A stretch of DNA of 64,000 nt from Cepaea nemoralis (lineage: Eukaryota; Mollusca; Gastropoda; Stylommatophora; Helicidae): assembly GCA_014155875.1 (NCBI GenBank), contig JACEFZ010028299.1, positions 206,542 through 270,541 on the forward strand. Reading direction: 5' to 3'. The notes beneath the pieces are model-generated. The model saw only the letters and a list, made by a program, of their open reading frames with translations. It was not told the DNA's origin and searched no databases. This document shows positions 22,801-34,849 of the stretch, piece by piece. Both the position numbers and the translations under genes were made by a program. Every line of letters starts with the position of its first letter. Positions within the stretch are counted from its first letter, which is position 1.

Positions 22801-23342
22801 GTGACACAGTGAAGGAAATTAAAAGACGAATATCTATTGCTCTTCAAAAACTACAACTGAATAAATTGTGGAGGGGGACAGATAGAACTACAAAAATTAG
22901 ATTTTTAAGTGCATGAATCTTTCCCATTGCAATATACGCCTGTGAGACATTGACATTTACTAAACAAGCTGAACAGCGCATAAATGCCTTTGAATATAAA
23001 TGTAATAGACGAGTTCTAAGAATATCTTGGGTAAAGAAAAGAACAAATGCATCCATACTTCAAGAGTTGAATATTGAAGAGGGTTGGCTACTAATTACGA
23101 TAAAACAAAGACAATTGAAATATTTTGGTCACTTGAAATGTCATGAAAGTTTGGAGAGAACAATCATGAAGGGGTATATGCCTGTGAAGAGAGGAAGAGG
23201 AAGGCCAAAGAGAAAATGGGTACAGGATGTGGCAGACGATCTCCAGATGGGTGTATCGGACGCGGGACATCTTGCTTATGACCGAGAAGTTTTCCGGAAG
23301 GTTGTTATGGGAGCGAGGTTCTGCAAAGGACGTGCTACTTAA
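22801..23342 (+). pseudogene. RTE LINE ORF C-terminal end, right piece of nested stack
   Basis: Continues the frame broken at 10113: VKEIKRRISIAL, then from 22950 an open stretch with RVLRISWVKKRTNASILQEL and KRGRGRPKRKW to the stop at 23340-23342. It is nearly identical to the C-terminus of the 3158-6395 element. One stop lies near 22915. Confidence 0.85.
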
Positions 23343-23344
23343 TG

Positions 23345-23715
23345 ACCGCTTACACACATCTTTGTAGTAGACGACCCTGTGATCTTTTACCCATCTGAAG
23401 TACACAGATTTAAAAAATAAGAAAGATGTCCTTTGGTATTCTACCATCATCAATCCTCCTAACCTGTCTTAGCCATCTAAGTCTACGAAGACAGAGCATG
23501 GAACAAACCGTCACAGACCTGATCTTTCCAATACTTCAGTATTTGATATTTTGTCTTGCCACTTAATACCAAGTATTCTTCGCAGGCACCGCATATGTAA
23601 GCTGTTTAAACGTTTCTCTTGGTGTAAGTTGACCAGGCTTTACTTCCATAAAGAGGAGTACTAAGGACACAGGCTTTGTAGACAAGGACTTTTGGTTTAA
23701 AATGACAGTAGAAAG
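23345..23715 (-). mobile_element. LINE fragment (family Z)
   Basis: The minus strand shows the same region as 52590-52900, including a CGGTGCCTGCGAAGAATACT-like stretch. Truncated and frameshifted. Repeated at 31064-31430. Confidence 0.6.
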
Positions 23716-23744
23716 GACAGCTTAAAGAAGTGGATAAATTTAAA

Positions 23745-23905
23745 TTAGTTTAGTTTAGTCGACGAATCAAAAATCACGGCACACGGGTGTAACCCATAAG
23801 TGCTCCGTTCAACTCAAGCCTGAGTCCGGAGAATCTCAGTCCAGTGCACGAACTCTGTAGCACCACGAGGATCCTGAAATACATCGGGTAGATTTTTAAC
23901 TCGAA
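23745..23905 (-). mobile_element. SINE family T, 3' half
   Basis: Reverse complement of the 2390-2545 region, including GCTACAGAGTTCGTGCACTG and the ACTAA tail. Sequence to about 24090 contains a second SINE-type tail. Confidence 0.6.
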
Positions 23906-24090
23906 ATTTCGGATAATTTTAAATACCAAGGGACAATTATAACATCAGATGGACGACCGGGAGAACTTTAAATCAGACAGCGGTGGGATCGATTAGTTGT
24001 ATGATTCTTCGCTGGCTGTTGAATGAGGGGACGGAGCACATATGGGAATGTCCTGAGTGCAGTGATGTCGGTTCTTAGCTCAACTCAACA

Positions 24091-24650
24091 TGGAATATAC
24101 AATATAGATTAAGACCAGAATAGGGTAAGGAAAGGCTGCATGTCAGAAAATGAAACATATCTTATGCAATAAGTCACTATCATTGAATGTAAGAAGGAGA
24201 TGGCTGAAATGCTGTATAGAAACTGTTTTGCTGTATGGCAGTGAATCTTAAAATGCAAATGAACAAATTAAAAAGACTTTGGAAGTAACGGAGATGTGGT
24301 TCTTGAGACGAATGTTGCGAATTTCTTGAGCTGCAAAAGTGACTAACGACTGTCTGAAAGAGGCTACTGAAACTAGAACATTACATACAACACTACAATA
24401 AAGAGAAAACGGCTTTCTTTAGTCATGTGATGAGAAAATAGGCATTACATAACTGTTCATCGTGACAACTGGAAATATCAAGGGGAAGAGAGGCAGACCA
24501 AGATAAATTATGCTGGGTGGACTTAGACAATGGTATGGAGGAATAACATCAGATAAGGTGATCCAGAACACCAACGACCGCGATCTGTGGAGAGACATAA
24601 ACACCTACGCCAGCTGGCAGGGCACTTTATGATAATGATGATGATGCCCA
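24091..24650 (+). mobile_element. LINE fragment, ORF C-terminal end (family D)
   Basis: Broken frames read RRMLRIS, AAKVTNDCLKEATETRTL and a tail ending in a GATGATGATG run. Copy at 31830-32360. Confidence 0.55.
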
Positions 24651-25799
24651 CTAACTCTTCTTTGTCAAAGAATACATTTACACACGTCGGCCATCAGGCT
24701 CGTCTGCTATCTGGAAGATAGGTTCGTGATCTTGTCTGTCATCAGACTGGAAACTAAAAGACACTTGTCTTAAGTTACCCAGCATTTACTTCACTAGACA
24801 CCCAAACTCTCACAATTCTATCTCTCATCGTTCAGCAGGAAGGTGTATTATTCCAAAGATTTCAGTTTGTATAGCGTTCTGGATATCCGGATGTGGTAAG
24901 TTAATTTAGGTTAAACTTTAACATTACAATTTCATTTCGTGTTATTGTTATTGACTAGTAGTACTAGTAGTAATAGTAAGGCTGCATAAAAAATAACACG
25001 AGAAATCAATTCACAGGCATTGAAAGGAAACCATTGAAGTAGGGAGGAGTAGAAATAATTGATATATTAATCTACCTACAGACTGACAAAGTGAAATCTA
25101 ACGATACTTTTTTTTTCAGATTTATGTGAATAATCTTATTTAAATTTAACATATATAATTTATAAATGATAAATAATTATAATAATTATATTATTATGAA
25201 TAATAAATAATAATTAGGTAAATTAGCATACAGTACAGGAACAAACAAATTTGCTCACTATACCTATGGAACATACTCTTCATAAAAATCATGAAATACT
25301 TAAATAAACAAAGTATGCAGTAACAACAGCTTAACTTGTACCTGAGTTCACAGGAACATACATTGGGACAGATTGAGTCCACTAAGCTCATTGACCCAGT
25401 GACACACTAACACACTTTTGGAAACTTGGTGAGAGGCCAGTGCACCTGTACTGTGACAGTGGATCATACATTCTCATTCAGGGCATTAATTACTGATTAA
25501 ACTAATCATCTTCAAACATCCATGGATGGTCAACCAGCTTTCAGTAAGAATTAAGTGATACAGTATTTCATCCTTTATGTTGCTAGAATTTTATGCTTTC
25601 AGTGAAATATTAATATAGATTTACTCTTTCTACTTACTTAGTGTTTTACATTTGCCAGTGAGTTAAAGTTAGCTCACCATTTCAACCAGTTGAGTAAATT
25701 AACTTTTAAATAGTGTATATTTTATAGGTTTCCTTGTTTTATGTAACTTATCCTTGTTCATGGAAGTTACAAAGCAAGTCATAAGAATCAACGAACATT
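24651..25799. other. No gene seen; AT-rich
   Basis: Very AT-rich sequence with no convincing coding frame. The same stretch recurs at 32361-33660. Confidence 0.45.
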
Positions 25800-26800
25800 T
25801 AGGAACAATTAATTAATAGTTCAAAGAAGGGCATCAGACAAGGATGTGTAATAGCTGCTAATTTGTTCTCATTGTACAGTGAAGATATAATGAGATGTAC
25901 AGAAAATACATCAGGTATCCTGGTTGGTGAACATAATATAAATAATTTACATTATGCTGATAACATTGTCTTGATAGCAACAAGTCAGAAGGAACTACAG
26001 ATAATGATAAATACAGTACAGTTGTTGTTGTTGAAAGTGGAAAACTGGGCCTTAGCTTGAATAATAGGAAGACATAAATAATGGTAATATCAAAGAAAAG
26101 ATCATGCCTAAATGTACATATATTATTGATTAATACAACATATGTTGAAAGACAATATCTATGAGCAGTTATACACAAAAAGAATGCTAAACTATCTCCA
26201 CTATATGATATATCCTTGTTATAATCAGGAGGGTTGAACAGGATATTGAAAACAAAAATAAATATACAATTAAAGTAAATTATGTTATTTTGGGGCAAGT
26301 GCAGAAATTCAAACATCTAGGAACGTGGATAGCATCAGATGGAAGATGCATCACAGAGATTAAAAACATAATAGGCCAAGCAAAGAACTGCATTAGGAAA
26401 TGAACATTTCATGCAATAAGACCTTGTTATTGAAAGTTGGAAAAGAAATTTTTACATATTACATGACCCCTAGAAGCTTTGGTGGTGTGGTTTTATAGAA
26501 AGATGGTAAACATTCCTTGAACAGCCAAGCCAAAATGAGTAATCTGGACATTTGGGGGTGGGGGGAGGAGGCTAAGAGACACAGACATCTTATCACAATC
26601 ATCAAAAAGAAACCGTCATCATTTTGGCCGCATTATTAGAAGACATAAACTGGAACATATTGTTGCAATTGAAAAGATTTATGGAAAAAGAGAGTAAGAC
26701 GGCAAGAGAAAATTCTGACAGTCTTGCGTCTTGGCATGGAAGAGAGGCAACACTCAAATTGATTTCCTTTGTAATTTTTATCATTGATTATGTGTAACTA
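25800..26800 (+). mobile_element. LINE RT fragment (family E)
   Basis: Encodes NLFSLYSEDIMR, ILVGEHNINNLHYADNIVLIA (the YADD site reads YADN) and KELQIMINTVQ, then downstream VQKFKHLGTWIASDGRC and HHFGRIIRRHKLEHIVAIEK. This is RT palm to C-terminal end, in broken frames. Copy at 33660-34730. Confidence 0.7.
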
Positions 26801-26924
26801 CTGCAGTAGTAGCTGCGGTACTGTAGGGGCGAGCATACTCACCGATTGACCCAGTGGTCATGTCAAAGTGACCTGACCTCCCAGATCGACCTGACGTAAT
26901 ATGGGTATCAGAAAACAAAGTGAC

Positions 26925-27575
26925 TATTCATAGTCTGACTATGAATAAAGTCTCTCTTTATTCATAGTCGAATTGTCCCGGCTGGTCACGTGATTTTCCA
27001 AGTCATGTGATGTAACGTACGTGACGCCATCGCGACATGCATGTAGCTATATTATAAATTTGTGTTGATCCATAATCGTGTCCTCAGTAGCATAGTGGTA
27101 AGTGTCTCCGCCTGTTGCGCGGGAGCTTGAGGTTCAATTCCCTGCCGGTGATATGACAGTTTTTAAAAAAAAATGGTGTTCAGCAATTAATTTGGTGAAA
27201 GCGACTTTTTAATAAAAAATATTAAACATTGCGAACTAAAATATAGAACTGAGAATAAAGTGTGCTCTATGGATCTGTGGAAGCTGCCGGGGGGTCGCAG
27301 TCCCCAGGCAACGACGGAGTGATTGAGTGCCGGAATCGATGGATCCAATAGATGTCTTTGTTTAACGTGAATTTTATTTGCCAAATGAAATATCGCCTCA
27401 AATTAACCACCTTCTAACTGGCTCAAACTAAAATTGACTAGTGAGCGGACGCTGTGACATGTTTTTTTAATTCCCGCAAATCGATTGCGAATAAAACTGA
27501 ACTTTATTCACAATTCAACTATGAATAAAACTGAGCTTTTATTCATAGTCAGACTATGAATAAAGTCTCCCATCA
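26925..27575. mobile_element. Element with palindromic ends, containing a tRNA-like sequence
   Basis: Both ends carry the self-complementary block TTCATAGTC-TGACTATGAA (about 26928-26950 and 27550-27562), plus further TATGAATAAAG stretches in both directions. Together they form nested terminal inverted repeats around about 600 bp. No coding frame. Copy at 34850-35490. It may be a non-autonomous DNA transposon. Confidence 0.55.
27081..27151 (+). pseudogene. tRNA-Asp-like sequence with GTT anticodon position
   Basis: TCCTCAGTAGCATAGTGG matches a metazoan tRNA-Asp start. The anticodon stem CCGC/GCGG encloses a 7-base loop CTGTTGC, placing GTT (Asn) where tRNA-Asp has GTC. B-box GGTTCAATTCC is present. 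Two acceptor mismatches and weak T-stem pairing argue against a working tRNA. The second copy (35007-35078) is more degraded. Confidence 0.6.
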
Positions 27576-27687
27576 GAAAATGTCTGTGGAAGGAAGTAAA
27601 GGCAGCAGCATGCTACTGACCACATCGCCCCTCCACTGCCATTTGGTCTATAAATATATAGGACTAGCATCATATGTCCACTACAGA

Positions 27688-28200
27688 GGTCAGCATGGTT
27701 GAATGAATAAGAAAGCGTTTTTAAACATCCGGTGTGCTGATGCCGAGGTAAGGGGTTCAACCCCTAACTGGATAGTTAGACTTTTTTTTACACGCTCGCT
27801 CACTTTGAACTCAAGCATAGTCCATACACACTATTTGTATTAGTGCTGGACTGAATTTTGCGTGTGGATTAGCTTTCCCTATTAACAGTGTCCCTCGCCA
27901 TCAGGCAAACCCACTCCGACTTCAGAAGTACATGTAATTAACTTCCCCAAGTCAAGGACGACAGGTCAACATTTTAGTCCAGCTGTTCGGTGTGGGGGTT
28001 GAACCGCTTACCTCAGCATCAGCACAGCAGATGTTTAAGAACACGCGTTCTTACCCATTCAGCCATGCTGACCTGCTACAGTTGGACTTTAATGTTGACT
28101 TCTCATCCTTGACATAAATTACAAGTACCTCTGAATTTAGAGGGGTTTGCCTGATTGCGAGGGACACTGGTATTAGGGAAAGCCAAAAAATATGCAAAGT
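27688..28200 (+). mobile_element. tRNA-Leu-type SINE (family L) interrupted by a reversed copy of itself
   Basis: The + head (GTCAGCATGG, B box GGGGTTCAACCCC) runs to about 27782 and its body resumes at 28080 (AGTTGGACTTTAATG). Between them a minus-strand family L copy occupies about 27786-28075. AGTTAGACTT and AGTTGGACTT at the two edges look like the target-site duplication. The + tail is cut by the tandem-duplication junction. Confidence 0.8.
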
Positions 28201-28203
28201 TTT

Positions 28204-28690
28204 AGATAGGAGAGGGTTTAAAACCCATTCCCTCATGAGACACGCAGGCGGTGTTCAGAGGGGTTAACACTCTAATCACAATAACATCACGCCTCGTGGT
28301 AGCCATAGAGAAGTTGAGTATACACTCAACAGGCCACGTCTACCATCGCGTGCGACGTGAGGCGACACGCACCAAGGTGAAAGTCAATCCGCGTGGTGTG
28401 TGACCGCGGAAGGCAAGATTGTCAGACGGGAGACGGGACTTCTAGTGTACACCTCGTTAGAGTAGCGATAGGGTTTTTCTTGTGTTTATTTGTGTAGAAA
28501 GCTAGCTTAGTGGTTAGCAGCTCGTGATAGATAATACTGTGTGGCTTTTTTCTGTGTGTTTCAATAGCGACTGTTCCATGTAGCGAGCCAACGGCAAAAA
28601 AAATGTACCATGTATTTTCCTCGCACCACGACTTGCAAGTTGTCTTGTATTGGTTGCCAGAAGTACCCGATGATGCCTGTCAGTTGACCT
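28204..28690 (+). repeat. Partial inner LTR (second copy)
   Basis: Matches 20474-20952 with several small indels, then runs straight into the outer element RT, as in the first copy. Confidence 0.88.
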
Positions 28691-28694
28691 ATTC

Positions 28695-29063
28695 GTATCC
28701 CGAGAGGCGTTGCGAATGCTGTTATATGTCTACAAAAAGGGTGTAGAGGAACTTGCCAATATCCTTTCGCTAAATCTGTCTTAGAAAATAAGGATGATTG
28801 AGCCTATCTAAAATAAGATCTTCACAACTTTTCATAGGCTCTGCATCCGTTGTTGTTCTGGTATTCAATATTCTATAGTCGATGCATAAGCGGATTGTCT
28901 GGTCTTTCTTTTTCACCAAGACAATCGGTGAAGAATATTGAGACATAGATTTTTGAAAAATGCCATTCTTCTCTAAATCTAAAATTTCTTTATCTAAATT
29001 AGATCTGTAATGGAGAGGAATAGAATATGGGTCTACATTTGACCGTCTCATATCTGTTAGCAC
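28695..29063 (-). pseudogene. Outer element RT N-terminal half (second copy)
   Basis: Same segment as 20953-21310, with SQYSSPIVLVKKKD and RLCIDYRILN. It has extra frameshifts, and the FSKTDLAKGYWQ stretch is broken. Confidence 0.85.
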
Positions 29064-29524
29064 AATTGAATGTGTTATTCTATCAGTGCGCCCAGGTTTG
29101 TTAAAAAGATTGTCTTATAGTCGTCTAGGAGCGTGAAAATGTCCTGTCGCTGTTTTGTTTTCAAAGTGTCAGAGATATGTATGTCCTTTATACTTCCGTC
29201 ATCAGTCATAATTGGCACAGGGATTTCAGTGTTGTCCATGTCTGTCTGATTTTTTCACAGATGCTACAGTTTGTAATTGTCTTCATGTCATTGTCGTCGT
29301 CGTCGAGATCGATCGTCAATATGTCGTCAAATTTGTCGTCATTGTCAATATCACAGTTTGTCGGAAATGTCCATCTGTCTTCGTCGTTTTCGTCGTTGTA
29401 AGCGTGTGTCGTTACGATGCTTCGTTTGTCGAGGTTTTATTCTGTTGGGAAATTGTCGTTTCGTCTCCGTCAACAGTTTGTTGCGTCTGTTCTTTTTGTC
29501 TCATTGTCCTGTATAGCATAGTAT

Positions 29525-29950
29525 GGTTTCAACATTTTTACATGTAATAATTTAAATTTTCCATTTACAGAAAATGTAGTAGGGTTTTTCCCCCTTGACC
29601 AGTTTGGGACATGTATCATAAGATGTACAAAATGATTTAATCTTTTGGGTCAAACTTTGGCCAATAAAAGGGTTAGGACAATAGCCTTGGTCATTTCGTA
29701 TCCCATATGACCCCCAAAAAGGGGGTTGGGCTATTTTTAGCACTTTGTTTCGATGTGCTTGTGGTAAAACAATTTGCTGTGTCGGGTCTGCTTTGTTGTG
29801 TAAAGTCTCGTTAAGATGTTATTGTGTAGCCTAAATGTCCACGATGCATGTTTAGTGACTTTTGGTTTAAGTCCAAGTAATTTAAAGTATGGTGCAAGTG
29901 TTTTTTTCTGCTTTTTGTTCATTACCAAAAATGATGTTAGTTAAGTTTGG
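29525..29950 (-). pseudogene. Outer element integrase remnants (second copy)
   Basis: Matches 21786-22210. Pieces TKHASWTFRLHNNILTRL and IKSFCTSYDTC are readable in separate frames. Confidence 0.7.
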
Positions 29951-30025
29951 CGCTACTATTTCTAATTTAACAGGTTTTTTAAAAAAACATTCCCATGCCA
30001 AAACCGAAAACTAGCCCCAAAAAGC

Positions 30026-30525
30026 TGTCATGGTCTTTCTCTGATCTAAATAATGGTTCGGGTTCATACAGGCAACAATACACTGTTCGCTTAGGAAAAA
30101 GAACATTTATTGTATGAAATGTACAGTTGCGCAGTGGGTAAACAGACCCGCGCTCTCTTATATTACATATCACAGATAGTTACAACATCCAACATATAGT
30201 TGTCATACACCAATCTAGCACACTAGCTTAGCCTAAGTATATCTAGAATATCTATTGAGTCCCTCTCAGGCAGGCCCTTGTTGTCTCTCTCCAGTCCGTT
30301 TGTCCTCTGCCCGTCTCCGCGTGTCCTAACTCGACACGGGCGGTAACTCTGTCCGAGTTCCTCGTGGACCCCGCATTAGGCGGGCCACATCAGTGTCCAC
30401 GGAATCATGGACTTAGTGACCATCTCTTTCGAGAAGGTTCTAGATTACTCGGGTCCTGCGCGACTCAATGGTTTCCTTGGGCTGGAGTTGCAGCCCTCTA
30501 TTATATGTGACGTGAGGCGGTGACA
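30026..30525 (-). repeat. Outer element 5' LTR (second copy)
   Basis: 500 bp, TGTCA to TGACA, followed by the same RTE fragment as in the first copy. Confidence 0.88.
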
Positions 30526-31063
30526 GTGACACAGTGAAGGAAAAAAAAGACGAATATCTTTTGCTCTTCAAAAAATACAAATGAATAAAATTGTGGAGGG
30601 GGACAGATAGAACTACAAAATTAGATTTTTAAGATGCATGCACTTTCCCATTGCAATATACGCCTGTGAGACATTGATCATTTACTAAACAAGCTGAACA
30701 GCGCATAAATGCCTTTGAATATAATGTAATAGACGGGTTCTAAGAATATCTTGGATGCAGAAATGAACAAATGAATCCATACGACAAGATCTGAATATTG
30801 AAGAAGGTTGGCTACTAATTACGATAAAACAAAGACAATTGAATATTTGGTCACTTGAAATGTCATGAAGTTTGGAGAGAACAATCATGAAGGGGTATAT
30901 GCCTGTGAAGAGAGGAAGAGGAAGGCCAAGAGAAAATGGGTACAGGATGTGGCCAGACGATCTCCAGATGGGTGTTATCGGACGCGGACATCTTGCTTAT
31001 GACCGAGAAGTTTCCGGAAGGTTGTTATGGGAGCGAGGTTCTGCAAAGGACGTGCTACTTAAT
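30526..31063 (+). pseudogene. RTE C-terminal end (second copy)
   Basis: Matches 22801-23342 but with many single-base losses. GRGRPRENGYRMW shows the frameshifted KRGRGRP region. Confidence 0.8.
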
Positions 31064-31430
31064 GACCGCTTACACACATCTTTGTATGTAGACGCCGACC
31101 CTGTGATCTTTTACCCATCTGTAAGTCACAAATTTAAAAAATAAGAAAGATGTCCATTTGGTATTCTACCATCATCAATCCTCCTAACCTGTCTTAGCTA
31201 TCTAAGTCTACGAAGACAGAGCATGGAACAAATCGTCACAGACCTGATCTTTCCAATACTTCAGTATTTGATATTTTGTCTTGCCACTTAATACCAAGTA
31301 TTATTCGCAGACACCGCATATGTAAGCTGTTTAAACGTTTCTCTTGCTGTAAGACTGTAAGTTGACCAGGCTTTACTTTCATAAAGAGGAGTACTAAGGA
31401 CACAGGCTTTGTAGACAAGGACTTTTGGTT
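31064..31430 (-). mobile_element. LINE fragment (family Z), second copy
   Basis: Matches 23345-23715. The minus strand includes KRLNSLHMRCLRIILGIKWQ. Confidence 0.65.
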
Positions 31431-31483
31431 TAAAATGACAGTAGAAAGGACAGCTTAAAGAAGTGGATAATTTTAAATTAGTT

Positions 31484-31640
31484 TAGTTTAGTCGACGAAT
31501 CAACATCACGGCACACGGGTGTAACCCATAAGTGCTCCGTTCAACTCAAGCCTGAGTCCGGAGAATCTCAGTCCAGTGCACGAACTCTGTAGCACCACGA
31601 GGATCCTGAAATACTTCGGGTAGATTTTTAACTCGAAATT
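31484..31640 (-). mobile_element. SINE family T, 3' half (second copy)
   Basis: Matches 23745-23905. Confidence 0.6.
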
Positions 31641-31829
31641 TCGGATAATTTTAAATACCAAGGGACAATTATAACATCAGATGGACGACCAGGAGAACTT
31701 TAAATCAGACAGCGGTGGGATCGATTAGTTGTATGATTCTTCGCTGGCTGTTGAATGAGGGGACGGAGCACATATGGGAATGTCCTGAGTGCAGTGATGT
31801 CGGTTCTTAGCTCAACTCAACATGGAATA

Positions 31830-32360
31830 TACAATATAGATTAAGACCAGAATAGGGTAAGGAAAGGCTGCATGTCAGAAAATGAAACATATCTTATGCA
31901 ATAAGTCACATTGAATGTAAGAAGGAGATGGCTGAAATGCTGTATAGAACCTGTTTTGCTGTATGGCAGTGAATCTTAAAATGCAAATGAACAAATTAAA
32001 AAAACTTTGGAAGTAACGGAGATGTGGTTCCTGAGACGAATGTTGCGAATTTCTTGAGCTGCAAAAGTGACTAACGACTGTCTGAAAGAGGCTACTAAAA
32101 CTAGAACATTACATACAACATAACAATAAGAAAGAGAAAACGGCTTTCTTTAGTCATGTGATGAGAAAATAGGCATTACATAACATCGTGACAACTGGAA
32201 AGATCAAGGGGAAGAGAGGCAGACCAAGATAAATTATGCTGGGTGGACTTAGACAATGGTATGGAGGAATAACATCAGATAAGGTGATCCAGGACACCAA
32301 CGACCGCGATCTGTGGAGAGACATGAACGACTACGCCAGCTTGCAGGGCACTTTATGATA
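31830..32360 (+). mobile_element. LINE fragment (family D), second copy
   Basis: Matches 24091-24650 at high identity. Confidence 0.55.
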
Positions 32361-32785
32361 ATGATGATGATGCCCACTAACTCTTCTTTGTCAAAGAATA
32401 CATTTACACACATCGGCCATCACTGGCTCGTCTGCTATCTGGAAGAGAGGTTCGTGATCTTGTCTGTCATCAGACTGGAAACTAAACAACACTTATCTTA
32501 AGTTACCCAGCATTTACTTCACCAGACACCCAAACTCTCACAATTCTATTCTATCTCTCATCGTTCAGCAGGAAGGTGTATTATTCCAAAGATTTCAGTT
32601 TGTATAACGTTCTGGATATCCGGATGTGGTAAGTTAATTTAGGTTACAATTTCATTTCGTGTTATGTTATTGTTATTGACTAGTAATAGTAATAGTAAGG
32701 TGCATAAAAAATAACACGAGAAATCAATTCACAGGCATTGAAAGGAAACCATTGAAGTAGGGAGGAGTAGAAATAATTGGTATAT

Positions 32786-32934
32786 CTTCTTCTTCTGCGT
32801 TCATCCGGATTTTTTTTTCGGATCATGCGGATGTGACTGCGTTGTGCCTGTTTACAGCAGAGCTGCGTTCTTGCGCCGTTAAGCCGACACATCCGACTTC
32901 TGCGGGCATTTGTTGACCGGGTTAACCTTCCCGG
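32786..32934 (-). mobile_element. GAA-tailed SINE-like insertion with 11-bp target-site duplication
   Basis: AATTGGTATAT flanks it at 32775-32785 and 32935-32945. The first duplicate has an empty site near 25055-25065. This gives the element's complete length (149 bp) and both ends. Confidence 0.9.
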
Positions 32935-33659
32935 AATTGGTATATTAATCTACAGACTGACAAAGTGAAATCTAGCGATACTTTTTTTTCCCAGATTTAT
33001 GTGAATAATCTTATTTAAATTTAACATGTATAATTTATAAATGATAAATAATTATATATTATTATAAATAATAATTAGGTAAATTAGCATACAGTACAGG
33101 AACAAACAAATTTGCTCACTATACCTATGGAACATACTCTTCATAAAAATCATGAAATACTTAAATAAACAAAGTATGCAGTAACAGCTTAACTTGTACC
33201 TGAGTTCACAGGAACATACATTGGGACAGATTGAGTCCACTAAGCTCATTGACCCAGTGACACACTAACACTAACACACTTCTGGAAACTCGGTGAGAGG
33301 CCAGTGCACCTGTACTGTGACAGTGGAGCATACATTCTCATTCAGGGCATTAATTACTGATTAAACTAATCATCTTCAAACATCCATGGATGGTCAACCA
33401 GCTTTCAGTAAGAATTATTAAGTGATACAGTATTTCATCCTTTATGTTGCTAGAATTTTATGTTTTCAGTGAAATATTAATATAGATTTACTCTTTCTAC
33501 TTACTTAGTGTTTTACATTATCCAGTGAGTTAAAGTTAGCTCACCATTTCAACCAGTCGAGTAAATTAACTTTTAAATAGTGTATAGTGTATATTTTATA
33601 GGTTTCATTGTTTTATGTAACTTATCCTTTTTCATGGAAGTTACAAAGCAAGTCATAAG

Positions 33660-34730
33660 AATCAACAACCATTTAGGACCAGTTAATTAATAGCTCAAAG
33701 AAGGGCATCTGACAAGGATGTGTAATAGCTGCTTGCTTGCTTGTGTTCGTTGGCTTGAGCTCCGACTTCGGAGGAATAATAGCTGCTAGTGCTCATTTGT
33801 TCTCATTGTACAGTGAAGATATAATGAAATGTACAGAAAATACATCAGGTATCCTGGTTGGTGAACATAATTTACATTATGCTGATAACACTGTCTTGAT
33901 AGCAACAAGTCAGAAGGAACTACAGATAATGATAAATACAGAACAGTTGTTGTTGAAAGTGGAAAACTGGGCCTTAGCTTGAGTAATAGGAAGACATAAA
34001 TAATGGTAATATCAAAGAAAAGATCATGCCTAAATGTACATACATTATTGATCAATACAACAGATGTTGAAAAAACAATATCTATGAGCAACTATACACA
34101 GAAAGACTAAACTATGTACACTATATGACACATCCTTGTTATAATCAGGAGGGTTGAACAGGATATTGAAAACAAAAATAAATCTACAATTAAAATATAT
34201 TTTTTTTTATTTTGGGGCAAGTGCAGAAATTCAAACATCTATGAGCGTGGATAACATCAGATGGAAGATGCATCACAAAGATTAAAAACATAATAGGCCA
34301 AGCAAAAAACTGCATTAGGAAATGAACATTTCATGCAATAAGACCTTGTCATTGAAAGGTGGAAAAGGAATTTTTACATATTACATGACCCCTAGAAGCT
34401 TTGGTGATGTGGTTTTATAGAAGGACGGTAAACATTCCTTGGACAGCCAAGCCAAAATGAGTAAACTGGACATTTGGGGGGGGGGGGGGGGGAGGCTTAG
34501 ACACACAGACGTCTTATCACAATCATCAAAAAGAAACCGTCATCATTTTGGCCGCATTATTAGAAAACATAAACTGGAACATATTGTTGCAACTGAAAAG
34601 ATTTGTGGAAAAAGAGATAGAGTAAGACAGCAACAGAAAATTCTGAGTCTTGTGTCTCGGCATGGAAAAGAGGCAACACACAAATTGATTTTCTTTGTAA
34701 TTTTTATCATTGATTAGGTGTAACTACTGC
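33660..34730 (+). mobile_element. LINE RT fragment (family E), second copy
   Basis: Matches 25800-26800. Encodes HYADNTVLIATSQKELQIMI in an open stretch. A poly-G run lies near 34477-34492. Confidence 0.7.
33734..33776 (-). mobile_element. 43-bp remnant of the AAGC-tailed element, with 11-bp target-site duplication
   Basis: TAATAGCTGCT flanks it at 33723-33733 and 33777-33787. It holds only the tail repeats and two short internal pieces, joined by an internal deletion. It is absent from the first duplicate. Confidence 0.85.
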
Positions 34731-34849
34731 AGTAGTAGCTGCGGTACGGTAGTGGCGAACATACTCGCCGGTTGACCCAGTGGTCATGTAAAAGGGACCT
34801 GACCTCCCAGATCGACCTGACCTAAAATGGGTATCAGAAAACCAAGTGA

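Larger units (their letters stand above)
20474..28203. repeat. Tandem duplication, first copy
   Basis: About 7.7 kb matching 28204-36118 in order and orientation. The left edge falls inside an LTR (GATAGGAGA) and the right edge inside a SINE (ATGCAAAGTT). Confidence 0.9.

Noticed and set aside
27081..27151. Functional tRNA gene
   Set aside because: Acceptor-stem mismatches, weak T stem and a more degraded second copy indicate a pseudogene or element head.
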